From: an uncultured Methanobrevibacter sp.
Lineage (GTDB): Archaea > Methanobacteriota > Methanobacteria > Methanobacteriales > Methanobacteriaceae
Length of the DNA: 64,000 nucleotides
Assembly: GCA_900314635.1 (NCBI GenBank)
Contig: OMVY01000004.1
Location: 212,428-276,427 of the forward strand
Direction of reading: 5' to 3'
Position 1 is the first letter of the stretch. Each line of letters begins with the position of its first letter. The notes below the pieces were generated by a model, which did no database searches, was not told where the DNA came from, and saw nothing but the letters and a program-made list of their open reading frames with translations. The position numbers were made by a program, and so were the translations under genes. This document shows, in pieces, positions 44,025 to 54,000 of the stretch.

Positions 44025-45218
44025 TCACCTTATACGCTTAGCCCCACATTCTGTACAGAAATTATCGGTCTTTTTAAATTTTTTACCGCAAACTTTACAG
44101 TGGTCAGATTTTGAATTTTTTGACTGTTTATTAGAATCTGAGCTGGAATTTTTTTCTTCTAATTGAAGTTTCAAGTCATTATTCTTTTTTTGTAAAGCAA
44201 TGATTTGATTGTCATAGTTTTCTTTAAGTTCGGAATAAAGATTAACATACTTGTTTATCCTATCATCACTTTTTTCAATTTCAGAATTCAAATCTTTTAT
44301 TTCTTTTTTAAGTTTCCTTTTTTCAGCAGTATTCTTTTTATGTTTTTTCTCTAGTTTTTCATTTTTAGATGAGATATTTTTCAATTCTTTTTCTAAATTA
44401 TTGTTTTGGATTAATAATTCCTCAAATTCTTTAGTTTTATCATTAAATGATTTTTCGGAATAATTAAGTTTATTTTTTAAATCATTATTGGATTTTTTTA
44501 AAGTTTTGTTTTCTTTAGTTAATTCATCTAATCTGGTTTTTAAACCTTTATTTATATTATTTAATGATGATTTTTCTTTATTTAATTCGTTTAATTTCTT
44601 TTCGGAATATTGTTGTTCTTTTGTTAAGGTTTCTTTTACTTTTTTCAGTTCCTCTAAATTTTTTTCTAGTTCATTGTTTGCCTTAATTAGAGATAATTTC
44701 CTATTAGCTAATTTTTCTGCCAGGTCTTGTCGTGATTTTATTAAGGATTCATTTTCTTCAGATGATTGTTTTAGTTTAGTTTCCAAGTCTTTATTGGTGT
44801 TGGCAAGTGTTTCTTTTTCCTTTATTAGCTTGTCTGATTTTGTTTCAAGTTTTTTATTAGTTCTACTTATGGATTGGTTTTCTTTAGTCAATTCTTCTGA
44901 TTTGGTTTTTAAGTCTTTAATGCCATTGTTTAAACTTTTATTTTCTTCAGATAGTTTATTTAATTTATTTTCTAAATCTTTTTTAGATTCTAAGGTTTCA
45001 GACAATTTATCATTAGACTTTTTAATCGAATCTTCTAATTCGGAATTTTCAGATAAAACAGCTTGATATTTGGCATTTAGCTCATTAAAAGACTTTTTTA
45101 TTTTCGTATTTTCCTCATTAGTTAATTCTAGCTCTGAATTAAAACTGTTGAAAACTTCTTTTAATTGCCTGTTTTCTTCTTCCAATTCAGATATCCGTTT
45201 ATCTTTGTCTTCAGCCAT
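44025..45218 (-). CDS. Coiled-coil protein with C-terminal zinc ribbon, 397 residues
   Basis: Residues 1 to ~360 are a continuous coiled coil made of repeats of about 28 residues (for example ELTKENKTLKKSNNDLKNKL and related blocks). The last ~25 residues form a zinc ribbon, CKVCGKKFKK and CTECGAKRIR. No signal peptide or membrane helix is present. It is transcribed away from the EVE-like gene; the 156-base gap between them probably holds both promoters. It is longer than its downstream partner but has the same plan. Function unknown: a scaffold or DNA-binding filament role would be speculative. Confidence 0.65.
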   Translation of the reverse strand: MAEDKDKRISELEEENRQLKEVFNSFNSELELTNEENTKIKKSFNELNAKYQAVLSENSELEDSIKKSNDKLSETLESKKDLENKLNKLSEENKSLNNGIKDLKTKSEELTKENQSISRTNKKLETKSDKLIKEKETLANTNKDLETKLKQSSEENESLIKSRQDLAEKLANRKLSLIKANNELEKNLEELKKVKETLTKEQQYSEKKLNELNKEKSSLNNINKGLKTRLDELTKENKTLKKSNNDLKNKLNYSEKSFNDKTKEFEELLIQNNNLEKELKNISSKNEKLEKKHKKNTAEKRKLKKEIKDLNSEIEKSDDRINKYVNLYSELKENYDNQIIALQKKNNDLKLQLEEKNSSSDSNKQSKNSKSDHCKVCGKKFKKTDNFCTECGAKRIR

Positions 45219-45374
45219 GTAAATCTCTCATAAAAAGTTCAAATAGTTAATAATTGTTTTGTTTTAAATATTTAATAAATTTTTATATATAATACAAAGT
45301 TCAAAAAGATTTGATAAAAATTTTATAATATTAAAGATAAAATATAATATGGATTTAATATAGGGGGAATTTTA

Positions 45375-46973
45375 ATTACTGCTAAAAATAATACTCTGAA
45401 AACTAATTCTAATACATTAAAAAAATCAGATACAGAGTATAAATTTTGGATTCATAGAATTGATTTGGATATTATAGGTCAATTGAATAATGAAAAGCAA
45501 TTGGGTTCTAAATCAAAACGTTCCCACAGTATTCATAAGATTCATGAAAATGACAGGATTCTTATTTTCACAAAAAGAAACAACAACCTAGAGTTTATCG
45601 CATATACCAAAGTAGATAAAACATATCAAGACTCCAAGGAGTTGTATGATTATTATATTTCAAGAAAGAAGCTTAAACTGAAGGGCATGAAATATTTCAT
45701 TGAACCGTTGCAGACTTTGGATATAGGAAAGGAATTGGATTTTGTTAAAAACAAGAATGCGATATCCGGCTCTTTCACATCAGAATATCGTGAAATAGAT
45801 AAAAAAGACTTCTTAAGAATTATAAAGCGTTGCGGAAAGGACAATTTAACTAATGAACTGCCCGAATACCTTGAAGAGGTTAATATGTTCAAGGATGAAT
45901 TCATCATTTCAACAGCCAATTCAATGAATAATGTGTTCCAATCCTTTAGAAACAAGAAGCCTATTAATTATAAAAAGGTCATCACAGTACTTGAAAAAGT
46001 TTTAAAAGAGGAATATGGCATAGAACAAGGTTCTGAAGAATTATTGGAACTTTTATCCAAATCAGAAATGTCTAAGTTTATTGAAATTCCTCAAAATATT
46101 GAATTGCAATCAAAGGATGATGGTTCAAAACTGGAAGAAAATGAGATTTCAAATGCGGATTCCTCAGAAGACATGTCTATAAAATCTGAGTATCCTGCTC
46201 CTGAAGAACAAAGCAAAACATTCAAGCTTGTTAGGCAGGAAGAAACTCATTATTGGATTCATAGGACCCTATTAAGTGTTTTCAATCAAATAAAAGATGA
46301 AAAATTAATAGCTGCCAGATCTCCAAAGGCAACCAATATCAATAAGATAAGAAAAAACGACAAGATTCTTTTCGTTGCAAAACCAGGCAATACTCTTGAA
46401 TTCATAGCAAGCTCAAGAATAGAAGGAATAGATATAACAAAAGACTTGTTATATAACGATTATTACCAATCAGAGAAGAAATTAATGCTTGATGAGATTT
46501 CATACTTTGAAAAGCACCTTACCACATTGGAGGTTGGAAAAAAACTGGATTTTGTCAAGGATAAAAACAATGTTGCAGGATCATTTAAAAGCGAATACAA
46601 GGAGATTTCCAAGAAAGATTATGATACAATCTTGAACGAGATGACTTTGACAAGTGAATATCCATTGCATCTGGAGAAGATTCATATTCCATTGAAAAGC
46701 ATAATATTGCACAGCATAAAAGTATTGCACAATATTCTTAAAAATTATACAAGCAAGAATCTAATTGAAATAAAGAGATTTGTCAGTCTTTTAAAAGAAA
46801 TGCTCAAAGGATACAAGATACATAAGACTTATGACGAGCTTCTGGACTTCTATTCAAAAAATGTGCATGAAATAGAACTGAAGCACGTTCCTTCTAGAGA
46901 TCCTGATAAATTCGTGCCTTTATACACTGCATCAGGAACCAAAAGGAATTTCACATTCATTAAAATAGAATAA
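45375..46973 (+). CDS. Double EVE/PUA-like domain protein, apparent ATT start
   Basis: 532 residues if started at ATT 45375, seven bases after GGGGG; the first ordinary start (TTG 45465) would cut the first strand of domain 1. Domain 1 (~20-155) has KFWIHRIDLD, HENDRILIFTK and FVKNKNAISGSF. Domain 2 (~290-420) repeats it with HYWIHRTLLS, RKNDKILFVAK and FVKDKNNVAGSF. These match the EVE/YTH-like PUA fold, which reads modified bases in DNA or RNA. Two helical linkers follow each domain. It is the first gene of an operon with a BrxD-like ATPase and an Lhr-like helicase, so recognition of modified DNA is the likely role, by inference. Confidence 0.65.
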   Translation: MTAKNNTLKTNSNTLKKSDTEYKFWIHRIDLDIIGQLNNEKQLGSKSKRSHSIHKIHENDRILIFTKRNNNLEFIAYTKVDKTYQDSKELYDYYISRKKLKLKGMKYFIEPLQTLDIGKELDFVKNKNAISGSFTSEYREIDKKDFLRIIKRCGKDNLTNELPEYLEEVNMFKDEFIISTANSMNNVFQSFRNKKPINYKKVITVLEKVLKEEYGIEQGSEELLELLSKSEMSKFIEIPQNIELQSKDDGSKLEENEISNADSSEDMSIKSEYPAPEEQSKTFKLVRQEETHYWIHRTLLSVFNQIKDEKLIAARSPKATNINKIRKNDKILFVAKPGNTLEFIASSRIEGIDITKDLLYNDYYQSEKKLMLDEISYFEKHLTTLEVGKKLDFVKDKNNVAGSFKSEYKEISKKDYDTILNEMTLTSEYPLHLEKIHIPLKSIILHSIKVLHNILKNYTSKNLIEIKRFVSLLKEMLKGYKIHKTYDELLDFYSKNVHEIELKHVPSRDPDKFVPLYTASGTKRNFTFIKIE

Positions 46974-47010
46974 TTTTTTAAAAAAGGTTTTATTTAGGGA
47001 GATATTTAAA

Positions 47011-48270
47011 ATGAACTATGAAGATGTAATAATGGCTCTTAAAAACGGAAACGTCCCCGCTGAAGGAGTCAAGGACATATGCATGGGGCGTGATGATGAA
47101 ATAGCCGAGTTTGAACGCCTGCTTGAGAAGGTTAGTGAGGACAAGGCCATAACAAAATTCATCAATGGTGAATACGGCGCTGGAAAATCATTTTTCTTGA
47201 AAGTCATCCAGGAAATGGCTTATGAAAAGAATTTTGCAGTATCTTTCATCACACTTGGAGAAGAGGTGCCCTTCAACAAGATGGATGTTGTATACAAAAA
47301 CATAGCAAAAACACTCAAATGCAAGACAGGAACTTCATTGGAGCACATCATTAAAAGATGGATTACTAGGCTTAAAATGGAGGCATTTGAGGAAACTAGC
47401 GACCCTATGGAACAGAATCAAATCATAAAGGATTCAATAAACAGGGATTTGAAAGAAGTTAGAGAATATTCCAATTCCTTCGCAACAGCTATTGAAAGCT
47501 ACAACAAGTTGATGAATGAAGAAGATTACAAGACTGCCAATTATTGTCTTGCATGGCTTAGAGGAGACTCCAACATTCCATTTACTGAAAAGAAGAAATT
47601 CGGTGTCAAAGGAGATGTGGACAAGCACAATGCATTCGATTTCCTTGAGGCTCTGTCTGTTTTCGTCAAATCTGTAGGCTATTCCGGCCTTGTGGTTTTG
47701 ATAGACGAAGGCGAATATATAATGAACCTACACACCGCGAAACTCAGAGACACTGCTTATGACAACCTTAGAATAATTTATGACAATTGCAATCTAGGCA
47801 AATTCAAAAATACTTTGTTTGTATTTGCAGGAACTCCTGAATTATATGAAGATCCTAAAAAGGGAATTCCTGTTTATGAAGCATTGGATGACAGGCTCAG
47901 GGATGTTTTAAACACTGATTATGTTGATGTGAGAAAGCCTATTTTTGAATTAAAAGGATTTGACAGGAAAAATCTGATTGAAATCGCTGGAAAAATAATG
48001 ATAATGCACTCTGAGGCATATAATTGGAATGCTTCCGATAGGATAAATCCAATCATTTCAGATCTTGTGGACATGCATATTAACAATGCCAGCTTGATTG
48101 GAGGAAAAGTTACTCCTCGAGTATTCGTCAGATCATTTATAAGCGTCCTGGATACCGTTCAGCAAAATCAATCATCATTCAAGGAAAGCGAAGACATATT
48201 GAAATTATTTGAAAACAAGGAGAAAGAACTTGAGGAAGACTTCCTTGATGACCTTGATGACGACTGGTAG
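47011..48270 (+). CDS. BrxD-like ATP-binding protein (DUF2791)
   Basis: 419 residues. AAA/STAND-type P-loop: Walker A FINGEYGAGKSFFLKV (~50-65) and Walker B GLVVLIDEGEYIM (~230). MGRDDEIAEFERLL before Walker A and VTPRVFVRSFISVLD near the end are typical of the DUF2791 family, which includes BrxD of BREX type 2 systems. GGGAGAT precedes ATG 47011. In BREX the gene is paired with an Lhr-like helicase (BrxHI), exactly as here, 22 bases downstream. The other BREX genes (PglZ, PglX, PglY, PglW) are absent, so this pair probably acts with the EVE-like protein instead. Confidence 0.82.
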   Translation: MNYEDVIMALKNGNVPAEGVKDICMGRDDEIAEFERLLEKVSEDKAITKFINGEYGAGKSFFLKVIQEMAYEKNFAVSFITLGEEVPFNKMDVVYKNIAKTLKCKTGTSLEHIIKRWITRLKMEAFEETSDPMEQNQIIKDSINRDLKEVREYSNSFATAIESYNKLMNEEDYKTANYCLAWLRGDSNIPFTEKKKFGVKGDVDKHNAFDFLEALSVFVKSVGYSGLVVLIDEGEYIMNLHTAKLRDTAYDNLRIIYDNCNLGKFKNTLFVFAGTPELYEDPKKGIPVYEALDDRLRDVLNTDYVDVRKPIFELKGFDRKNLIEIAGKIMIMHSEAYNWNASDRINPIISDLVDMHINNASLIGGKVTPRVFVRSFISVLDTVQQNQSSFKESEDILKLFENKEKELEEDFLDDLDDDW

Positions 48271-48292
48271 ATAATATTTAGGAGAAATCATT

Positions 48293-50530
48293 ATGCCTGA
48301 AGTAGACCTAGCTGAAAAATTGAATCCTAGACTTACCCACTTTCTTGCAAATAGACTTGGTTGGAAACAGCTCAATCCAATACAGGAAAAAGCAATACCT
48401 ATTATTTTTGAGGGTAGGGACACTTTAGTACTAGCTCCAACTGCTTCAGGTAAAACAGAAGCTGTCTTGATTCCTTTATTTAATGAAATACTTAATAATA
48501 AATTAGAACCTACAAGCGTGCTTTACATATCTCCCTTGAAAGCACTTATCAATGACATGCACAACCGTATCGAAAGCTGGGGAAATCATTTTGGCATTAC
48601 AGCTGCAAAATGGCATGGCGATGTTGATTTAGGAAAGAGAAATAAATATTTAAAGAATCCTACAGATTTCCTTTCCATTACTCCAGAGTCATTGGAAGTC
48701 ATAATAATGAATAAGTCCTCTTCAGCAAAACACAGGATATTTCAGAATGTCCGATATATTATTATTGACGAAATCCATTACTTTGCAGACTCTGATAGAG
48801 GCATCCAACTGAATTCAATTGTAAATAGGATATCAAGATATTCTAATCATGATATTCAGAAGCTGGGACTCTCAGCTACTGTTGGAAACCCTGAGCTTAT
48901 TGCTGAATGGATGGACAAGGAGAATCCAGCTACAATAGTAAAAGACGATGATCAAAGGGAATTTAAATCTAAGATTCTAAATATAGACTTGGCTGATTTT
49001 TCAAAATTGATAAATAAAATAAAAAATAAAAAAATTCTTATTTTCGTTAATTCGAGAGCCGGAGCGGAAAATATACATTATGAACTAGTAAATAATTCCC
49101 ATTATAAAAATGTATTCATCCATCATTCATCCATTGATAGAGACCGAAGAGAAGAAAGTGAAAAGAAATTTAAAGAAGCTAAAACAGGAATAATGATATC
49201 TACAACTACTTTAGAACTTGGTATAGATATTGGAAACATTGATACAGTTATTCAGGAAGGCCCACCTCCAAATATCAGTTCATTTTTACAAAGAATCGGT
49301 CGTAGTGGACGCAGATCTAAGATTCAAAGAGCTATTATCATTGCTCAAGACTTTGAGATTTTACAAAGTTTGGCAGTATTGATGTTAACTAAAGAAGATT
49401 CAATAGAAGAAATAAAAGTTTCGGACAAATCTAAGGATATTTTATTCCACCAGATATTATCTCAAACATTTGAACTTGGCAAAACTTCAAGAAAAGAGTT
49501 ATATGATAATTTACATGGATGCTATTCTTTCTCAGGTATAACAAAAAAGGAGTTTAAAATATTGCTTGATGAAATGGTGCGTCAAGATTTTATCAGACTA
49601 GGTCCTGATAAATCTGTTACTTTAGGTTATGAATTTGAGGAGAAATTTGGAAAGGATAATTTCATGAGTTTCTACTCTGTCTTTTGTCCGAATACAGAAT
49701 ATAAATTAAAAGAAGGTCGAAAAGAAGTTGGAAGCATAGATTCTTCATTTGCCATTGGCTTGAAACCTAAACAATTATTTTTACTGGGTGGTAAAACTTG
49801 GAGAATTAAAAATATAGACCATGAAGACAAGATTATAAGAGTTCAAGCATCAAGACCTAAAAGGAATATTCCTCTCTGGATTTCAGATGGCCCGCCAATC
49901 AGTTATTTAATTACTCGAAAAATCTATGATATTCTCCTGGGTAACTTTACTGAAGAAGACCTAATTGCATTTGGTCAAAAAGCAAGAAAATACCTTGACA
50001 AATTTGTCGAAGAAGCTCAAAAATCTGGCTTTGCTGAAGGAATCATACCTGTTGAAATAATTGGAAATAGAGTATACATTAATACTTTTGCAGGAAATAA
50101 GGCAAATAACTTATTATCTTATTTATTCAGACTGTACTATGACATTTATTCTGTATCATGTACCCCCGAATACTGTTCTTTCATGGTTAAAGAACATGAA
50201 ATATCAATTGAGGATATTGAAGAAATCATGTATAATGCATCAAAAACATTAGAAGACCCTGAATCCCTATTGAAAATAAACGATGAAATAGGTACTTTCT
50301 ATAAGAACAAGTTCATTAATTTCCTTCCGGAAGAAGATGAAATCAAATTAAAAATGCATTTGTTGTTTGATCAGGAAGGTTTGCTTGATGTTATAGAAAA
50401 CAACACCCTTGTCCTCATACATAACAACTCATTTAGAAAATTATTTGATAAAAACAAGGACAAGATGGAACAGGGAAAGAAATTGATGTCCAAGGAATTC
50501 CTGGAAAGTGAAAAAGAAAAATATCAATAA
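48293..50530 (+). CDS. Lhr-like superfamily 2 helicase (BrxHI-like)
   Basis: 745 residues. The helicase core has the Q motif LNPIQEKAI, Walker A APTASGKTEA (~43-52), ISPLKALIND, motif II IIIDEIHYF (DEIH, ~158), SAT in LGLSATVGN, and motif VI FLQRIGRSGRRS (~335). The C-terminal half (~380-745) matches the Lhr winged-helix and beta-barrel part only loosely (LLGGKTWRI, KRNIPLWIS). It is shorter than full Lhr (~850-1500). AGGAG precedes ATG 48293. It closes the EVE-BrxD-helicase operon and converges with the DUF1232 gene. Likely ATP-driven DNA or RNA:DNA strand separation during defence. Confidence 0.88.
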   Translation: MPEVDLAEKLNPRLTHFLANRLGWKQLNPIQEKAIPIIFEGRDTLVLAPTASGKTEAVLIPLFNEILNNKLEPTSVLYISPLKALINDMHNRIESWGNHFGITAAKWHGDVDLGKRNKYLKNPTDFLSITPESLEVIIMNKSSSAKHRIFQNVRYIIIDEIHYFADSDRGIQLNSIVNRISRYSNHDIQKLGLSATVGNPELIAEWMDKENPATIVKDDDQREFKSKILNIDLADFSKLINKIKNKKILIFVNSRAGAENIHYELVNNSHYKNVFIHHSSIDRDRREESEKKFKEAKTGIMISTTTLELGIDIGNIDTVIQEGPPPNISSFLQRIGRSGRRSKIQRAIIIAQDFEILQSLAVLMLTKEDSIEEIKVSDKSKDILFHQILSQTFELGKTSRKELYDNLHGCYSFSGITKKEFKILLDEMVRQDFIRLGPDKSVTLGYEFEEKFGKDNFMSFYSVFCPNTEYKLKEGRKEVGSIDSSFAIGLKPKQLFLLGGKTWRIKNIDHEDKIIRVQASRPKRNIPLWISDGPPISYLITRKIYDILLGNFTEEDLIAFGQKARKYLDKFVEEAQKSGFAEGIIPVEIIGNRVYINTFAGNKANNLLSYLFRLYYDIYSVSCTPEYCSFMVKEHEISIEDIEEIMYNASKTLEDPESLLKINDEIGTFYKNKFINFLPEEDEIKLKMHLLFDQEGLLDVIENNTLVLIHNNSFRKLFDKNKDKMEQGKKLMSKEFLESEKEKYQ

Positions 50531-50613
50531 AAGATTATATTGTTTTTCTCACCCTGTAGTTTCATGGAAGTTAATAATATCTATTCACTATTATAACATA
50601 TCAGATTAAAAAG

Positions 50614-51042
50614 TTATTCACTTAAACCAACATAAATCAATATTGCTTCTATCTGGTCTTCCTCTAAAATTTCTGAGGATTTGTTATAACAGTCGTCAAG
50701 AACGTCTTTTATATTATTATCGAAGTTCCAAACCTCTTGGAGCAGGTCATAGCCATATTTTTCAGCTATTCTATTTAAGACATAAACTGAAATATAAATA
50801 TCATCAATGTATCCATAAGGGCCGTAAATGGTTTCAGGAATCACATCCATAGGTACTACATAATATGATATTGCTGCACTTACTTCTAGTCTTGTTTCCC
50901 TATCAAGGGCTTCCTCCTCCAGTACGTCGCATAATAATTTAAACAGATTAGGTCCGCAGTCAATGAATGATGCGTATTCTCCATTATAAGTTTCCAGGTT
51001 TTCTCGAAGTGTTTGATAAAAATCTTTGAATTCTGATGCCAT
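50614..51042 (-). CDS. DUF1232 (YkvA-like) protein
   Basis: 142 residues. The core AAISYYVVPMDVIPETIYGPYGYIDD (~54-79) matches DUF1232, where the pattern is A-x-x-Y-x-x-x-P-x-D-x-I-P...G-x-x-D-D. The segment is hydrophobic enough to lie against a membrane but no full membrane helix is clear. The rest is acidic. The gene follows the 1686-residue gene by 21 bases, so it is probably the last gene of the same transcript. DUF1232 proteins also occur next to restriction and transport genes; function unknown. Confidence 0.8.
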   Translation of the reverse strand: MASEFKDFYQTLRENLETYNGEYASFIDCGPNLFKLLCDVLEEEALDRETRLEVSAAISYYVVPMDVIPETIYGPYGYIDDIYISVYVLNRIAEKYGYDLLQEVWNFDNNIKDVLDDCYNKSSEILEEDQIEAILIYVGLSE

Positions 51043-51063
51043 GTTTTCACCTTTTCAATCTTT

Positions 51064-54000
51064 TTAATTTAAAATTCCCAAGTTCTTTTTAATAATATTT
51101 ACATTTAATTCTGTGGTTTTAATTTCAATCAACAAGTCCATTTTATCGTTATCTACTGAATTTGTAACTATTTTTGTTATGCATTCATCGAAGCCCTTCA
51201 ACCCATTCAAGGTTGAAATCAAATCTCTATTTTCTATAATTCCCTTAATCAGGATTTCGATTTCATCTTCACTTTCATTGATAACGAATGATTTCAAGGA
51301 TGATTTTTCATCCGGTTGAGTTTCAATCTCTTCTTCTTTTTGAGATGTTTTTTCATCTTGTGAGCTGTCGTATGTCTCTTTGGTTTTTGAAGATTCTTCT
51401 TTTTGAGGAGTTTCATCATCAGAAAATTCTGGTATGATTTTTTTATCTTCTTCTGCATCAGAGGATGACTCTACACATTGCAGATAGAATTCCTTATGAT
51501 TTTTATCTCCAAATTTACCTGCAGAGTACCAATTCAAGATATCATTTTCATTTTTGCCGTCATTGACTAGTTTAGCCGCTTCTTCTAATGTCTTTCCATT
51601 TTTAATCAGTTCCACAGCTTCATCTTTAAGTTTCTTATTGAAATCGGATTCCTGACTGGTGGCAGACTGTCTTGCCTCCTTGTATTCATTAGCTATTGAT
51701 ACATAAGGTTCTTTTCCTTGATTTCCCTTGCTGATCCATTTATTGATAAGCTTCAGATTCAAATTAGCAATCTTTGCAGCCTGCTTTCTGTTTTTGCCAA
51801 GTCTGATTGCATTGAAGAAAACTACAATCTTGTCCTTGTTTTTAGCTAATTCCTTATCTTCATTTTCGCCGAAAGCATTGGTTTTAAGGGCAATGTAATC
51901 CATATAGAATGAGTAATAAGGATTGCTGTGGGCGTTTACAAACCAATTGTTTAAATCTTCAGCACTTATGCCTGCAGCATCAGCAGCTTCATCCTGACTT
52001 TTGCCTTCTTTCAATGCTTCTATGACAAGTTTATGAGTCTCTTTAGAGTAATTGAATCCGTATTCTTCTTCATCAGATGACTCGGTTATTTCAGATTCAG
52101 CATCTGGTGATTTGGCAATTTCTTGTTCATCGCTAAATGATTTGGAAATATTTTCCCCCACTTTATCACTAAAACTGGTTTCCTCATTATTTTCTGATGC
52201 CTCCTGGCATTGGTAATAAAATTCCTGATGACTGGAATTTCCAAATCTACCTTCATTATACCAAAACAGAATATCTTTTTCTGATTTTCCTTCATTAGCC
52301 CGTTTGGATGCTTCTTCAAGGGTATTACCTTTTTTAATTAAATCAACTACTTCTGATTTAATATCTTCTTTTGTTTTTAAGATATTTGAAATGGAATAAT
52401 CACGAGCGGATTTATATTCTTCAGCAAAGTTTACATATGGTTCTTTTCCTTGATTTCCTTTTGTTATCCAGGTGCTGATGTCTTTTAATGAAAGTTCTGC
52501 AGTTTCTGCAGATTCACTTCTTGTTTTTCCATTTTTAATTTCTTCAATGAATGTTCCAAGTTTGTTTTGAATTTCTTCAGATTCAAATGCCTTGTCTTCA
52601 CTTTTTTCTTTTGAGTTTTTCTGTTTTTCAGCATATTCTCTTGCATTGGTGTAATCCGCATAATACTGTGCAAATGGTTGTTCACCATTCTTTCCTTTTT
52701 GATACCACATTTGCAAATTGTTTAAATCAATTTTGGCTAGATTTGCAGCATCTTTTCGTGTTTTTCCCTCTTTAATGGCATCAATTATGATTTTATGCCG
52801 TTCTGGAGTGTATTTATGAGGGTAATATTTACTAGAATTTGTATTGGGAGTTTTTTCTGGCTTTTTACCAGTTATCTTGTTATATTCTTCATAGAATTTA
52901 ACATAACGTTCATTTCCGCTTTCACCAGATCTAATCCATGCGCTGACAATTGATGGTGTGACATTCGCAGCATCATATGCAATTTTTTTAGATTTGCCTT
53001 CGCTTAATAATTTAAGCACTATATTCATTTTTTGATTGACAAGCTTGTTGTAATGTAACTCTTTTGGCTTGTATTCATCTTCAGTTTTTATTTTATCTGA
53101 TTTATCAATATTTGAATCTTCATCGACAACCAACTGGTTGTATTCATTATAGAAATTAACATAAAGCTCATTTCCACGAGAACCGAGGGTATTCCAAGCC
53201 ATGACAGAAGAGATATTTACGCCTGCAAGCTTCATTGCTTCTTTTCTATCTTTTCCTTCTTTTAATGCATTGATAAGTATCTGCATTTTTCTGAATTTGT
53301 CTTTATTCTTTTTATCCAGCTTATCAAATTCCTCTTTGCTGATTAAATGTATTGAATTATGGTCTTTTTCTTGACCAATTTCTTTAGTATTTGTTGTTTT
53401 CTTAGGTTTTTCATTTCTATTGTCATTATCTTCAGAACTTGAAATATCTTCATTTGCAGTATCTTGTTTCAGATTTTTAGAATCTGTTTCCATCTTAGGT
53501 TTTTCATCAGGATTTTCCTGCAGATAACTGTCCATGAATTTTCTTAAAGTTTCTTCATCAACGAGAGCATAATTGTCTCCCTTTTGATTAATCAAGCCAA
53601 ACTCTTGCAGAGACCATATCTGACCATACAATATTTCTCGAGCAGGATAGTTTTTTTGCATTTCATCAATGCCAAACTCCTGTTCTGGTTTTACATATCT
53701 TAATAAGTATTCAGCATAATCAGCTGCTTTAACTTGCTTTTTACAAGATTTGCAGTAGTCTTCATATCCATCTTGTGATTTTTTTGATTTGTGGAAATGA
53801 CTTATAGAAAAAGTTTTTCCGCAGACACTGCAGGTCTTGCTTAATTTTTCAACATTATCCTTCTCATCTTCCGGATTATCATCTTCACTCTTTGAATCGG
53901 AATCTGGAAGGATATGTTGTTTAAGAATGTCTTCGCTTTTTAGGCAGTATTTATCTTCACTGGTTTTATCAATCAAATCAAATTCCTGCAAAGTCCAGAC

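Noticed and set aside
44488..45066. 192-codon plus-strand frame opposite the coiled-coil gene
   Set aside because: Low-complexity Ser/Phe product typical of the antisense of Lys/Glu-rich coils.
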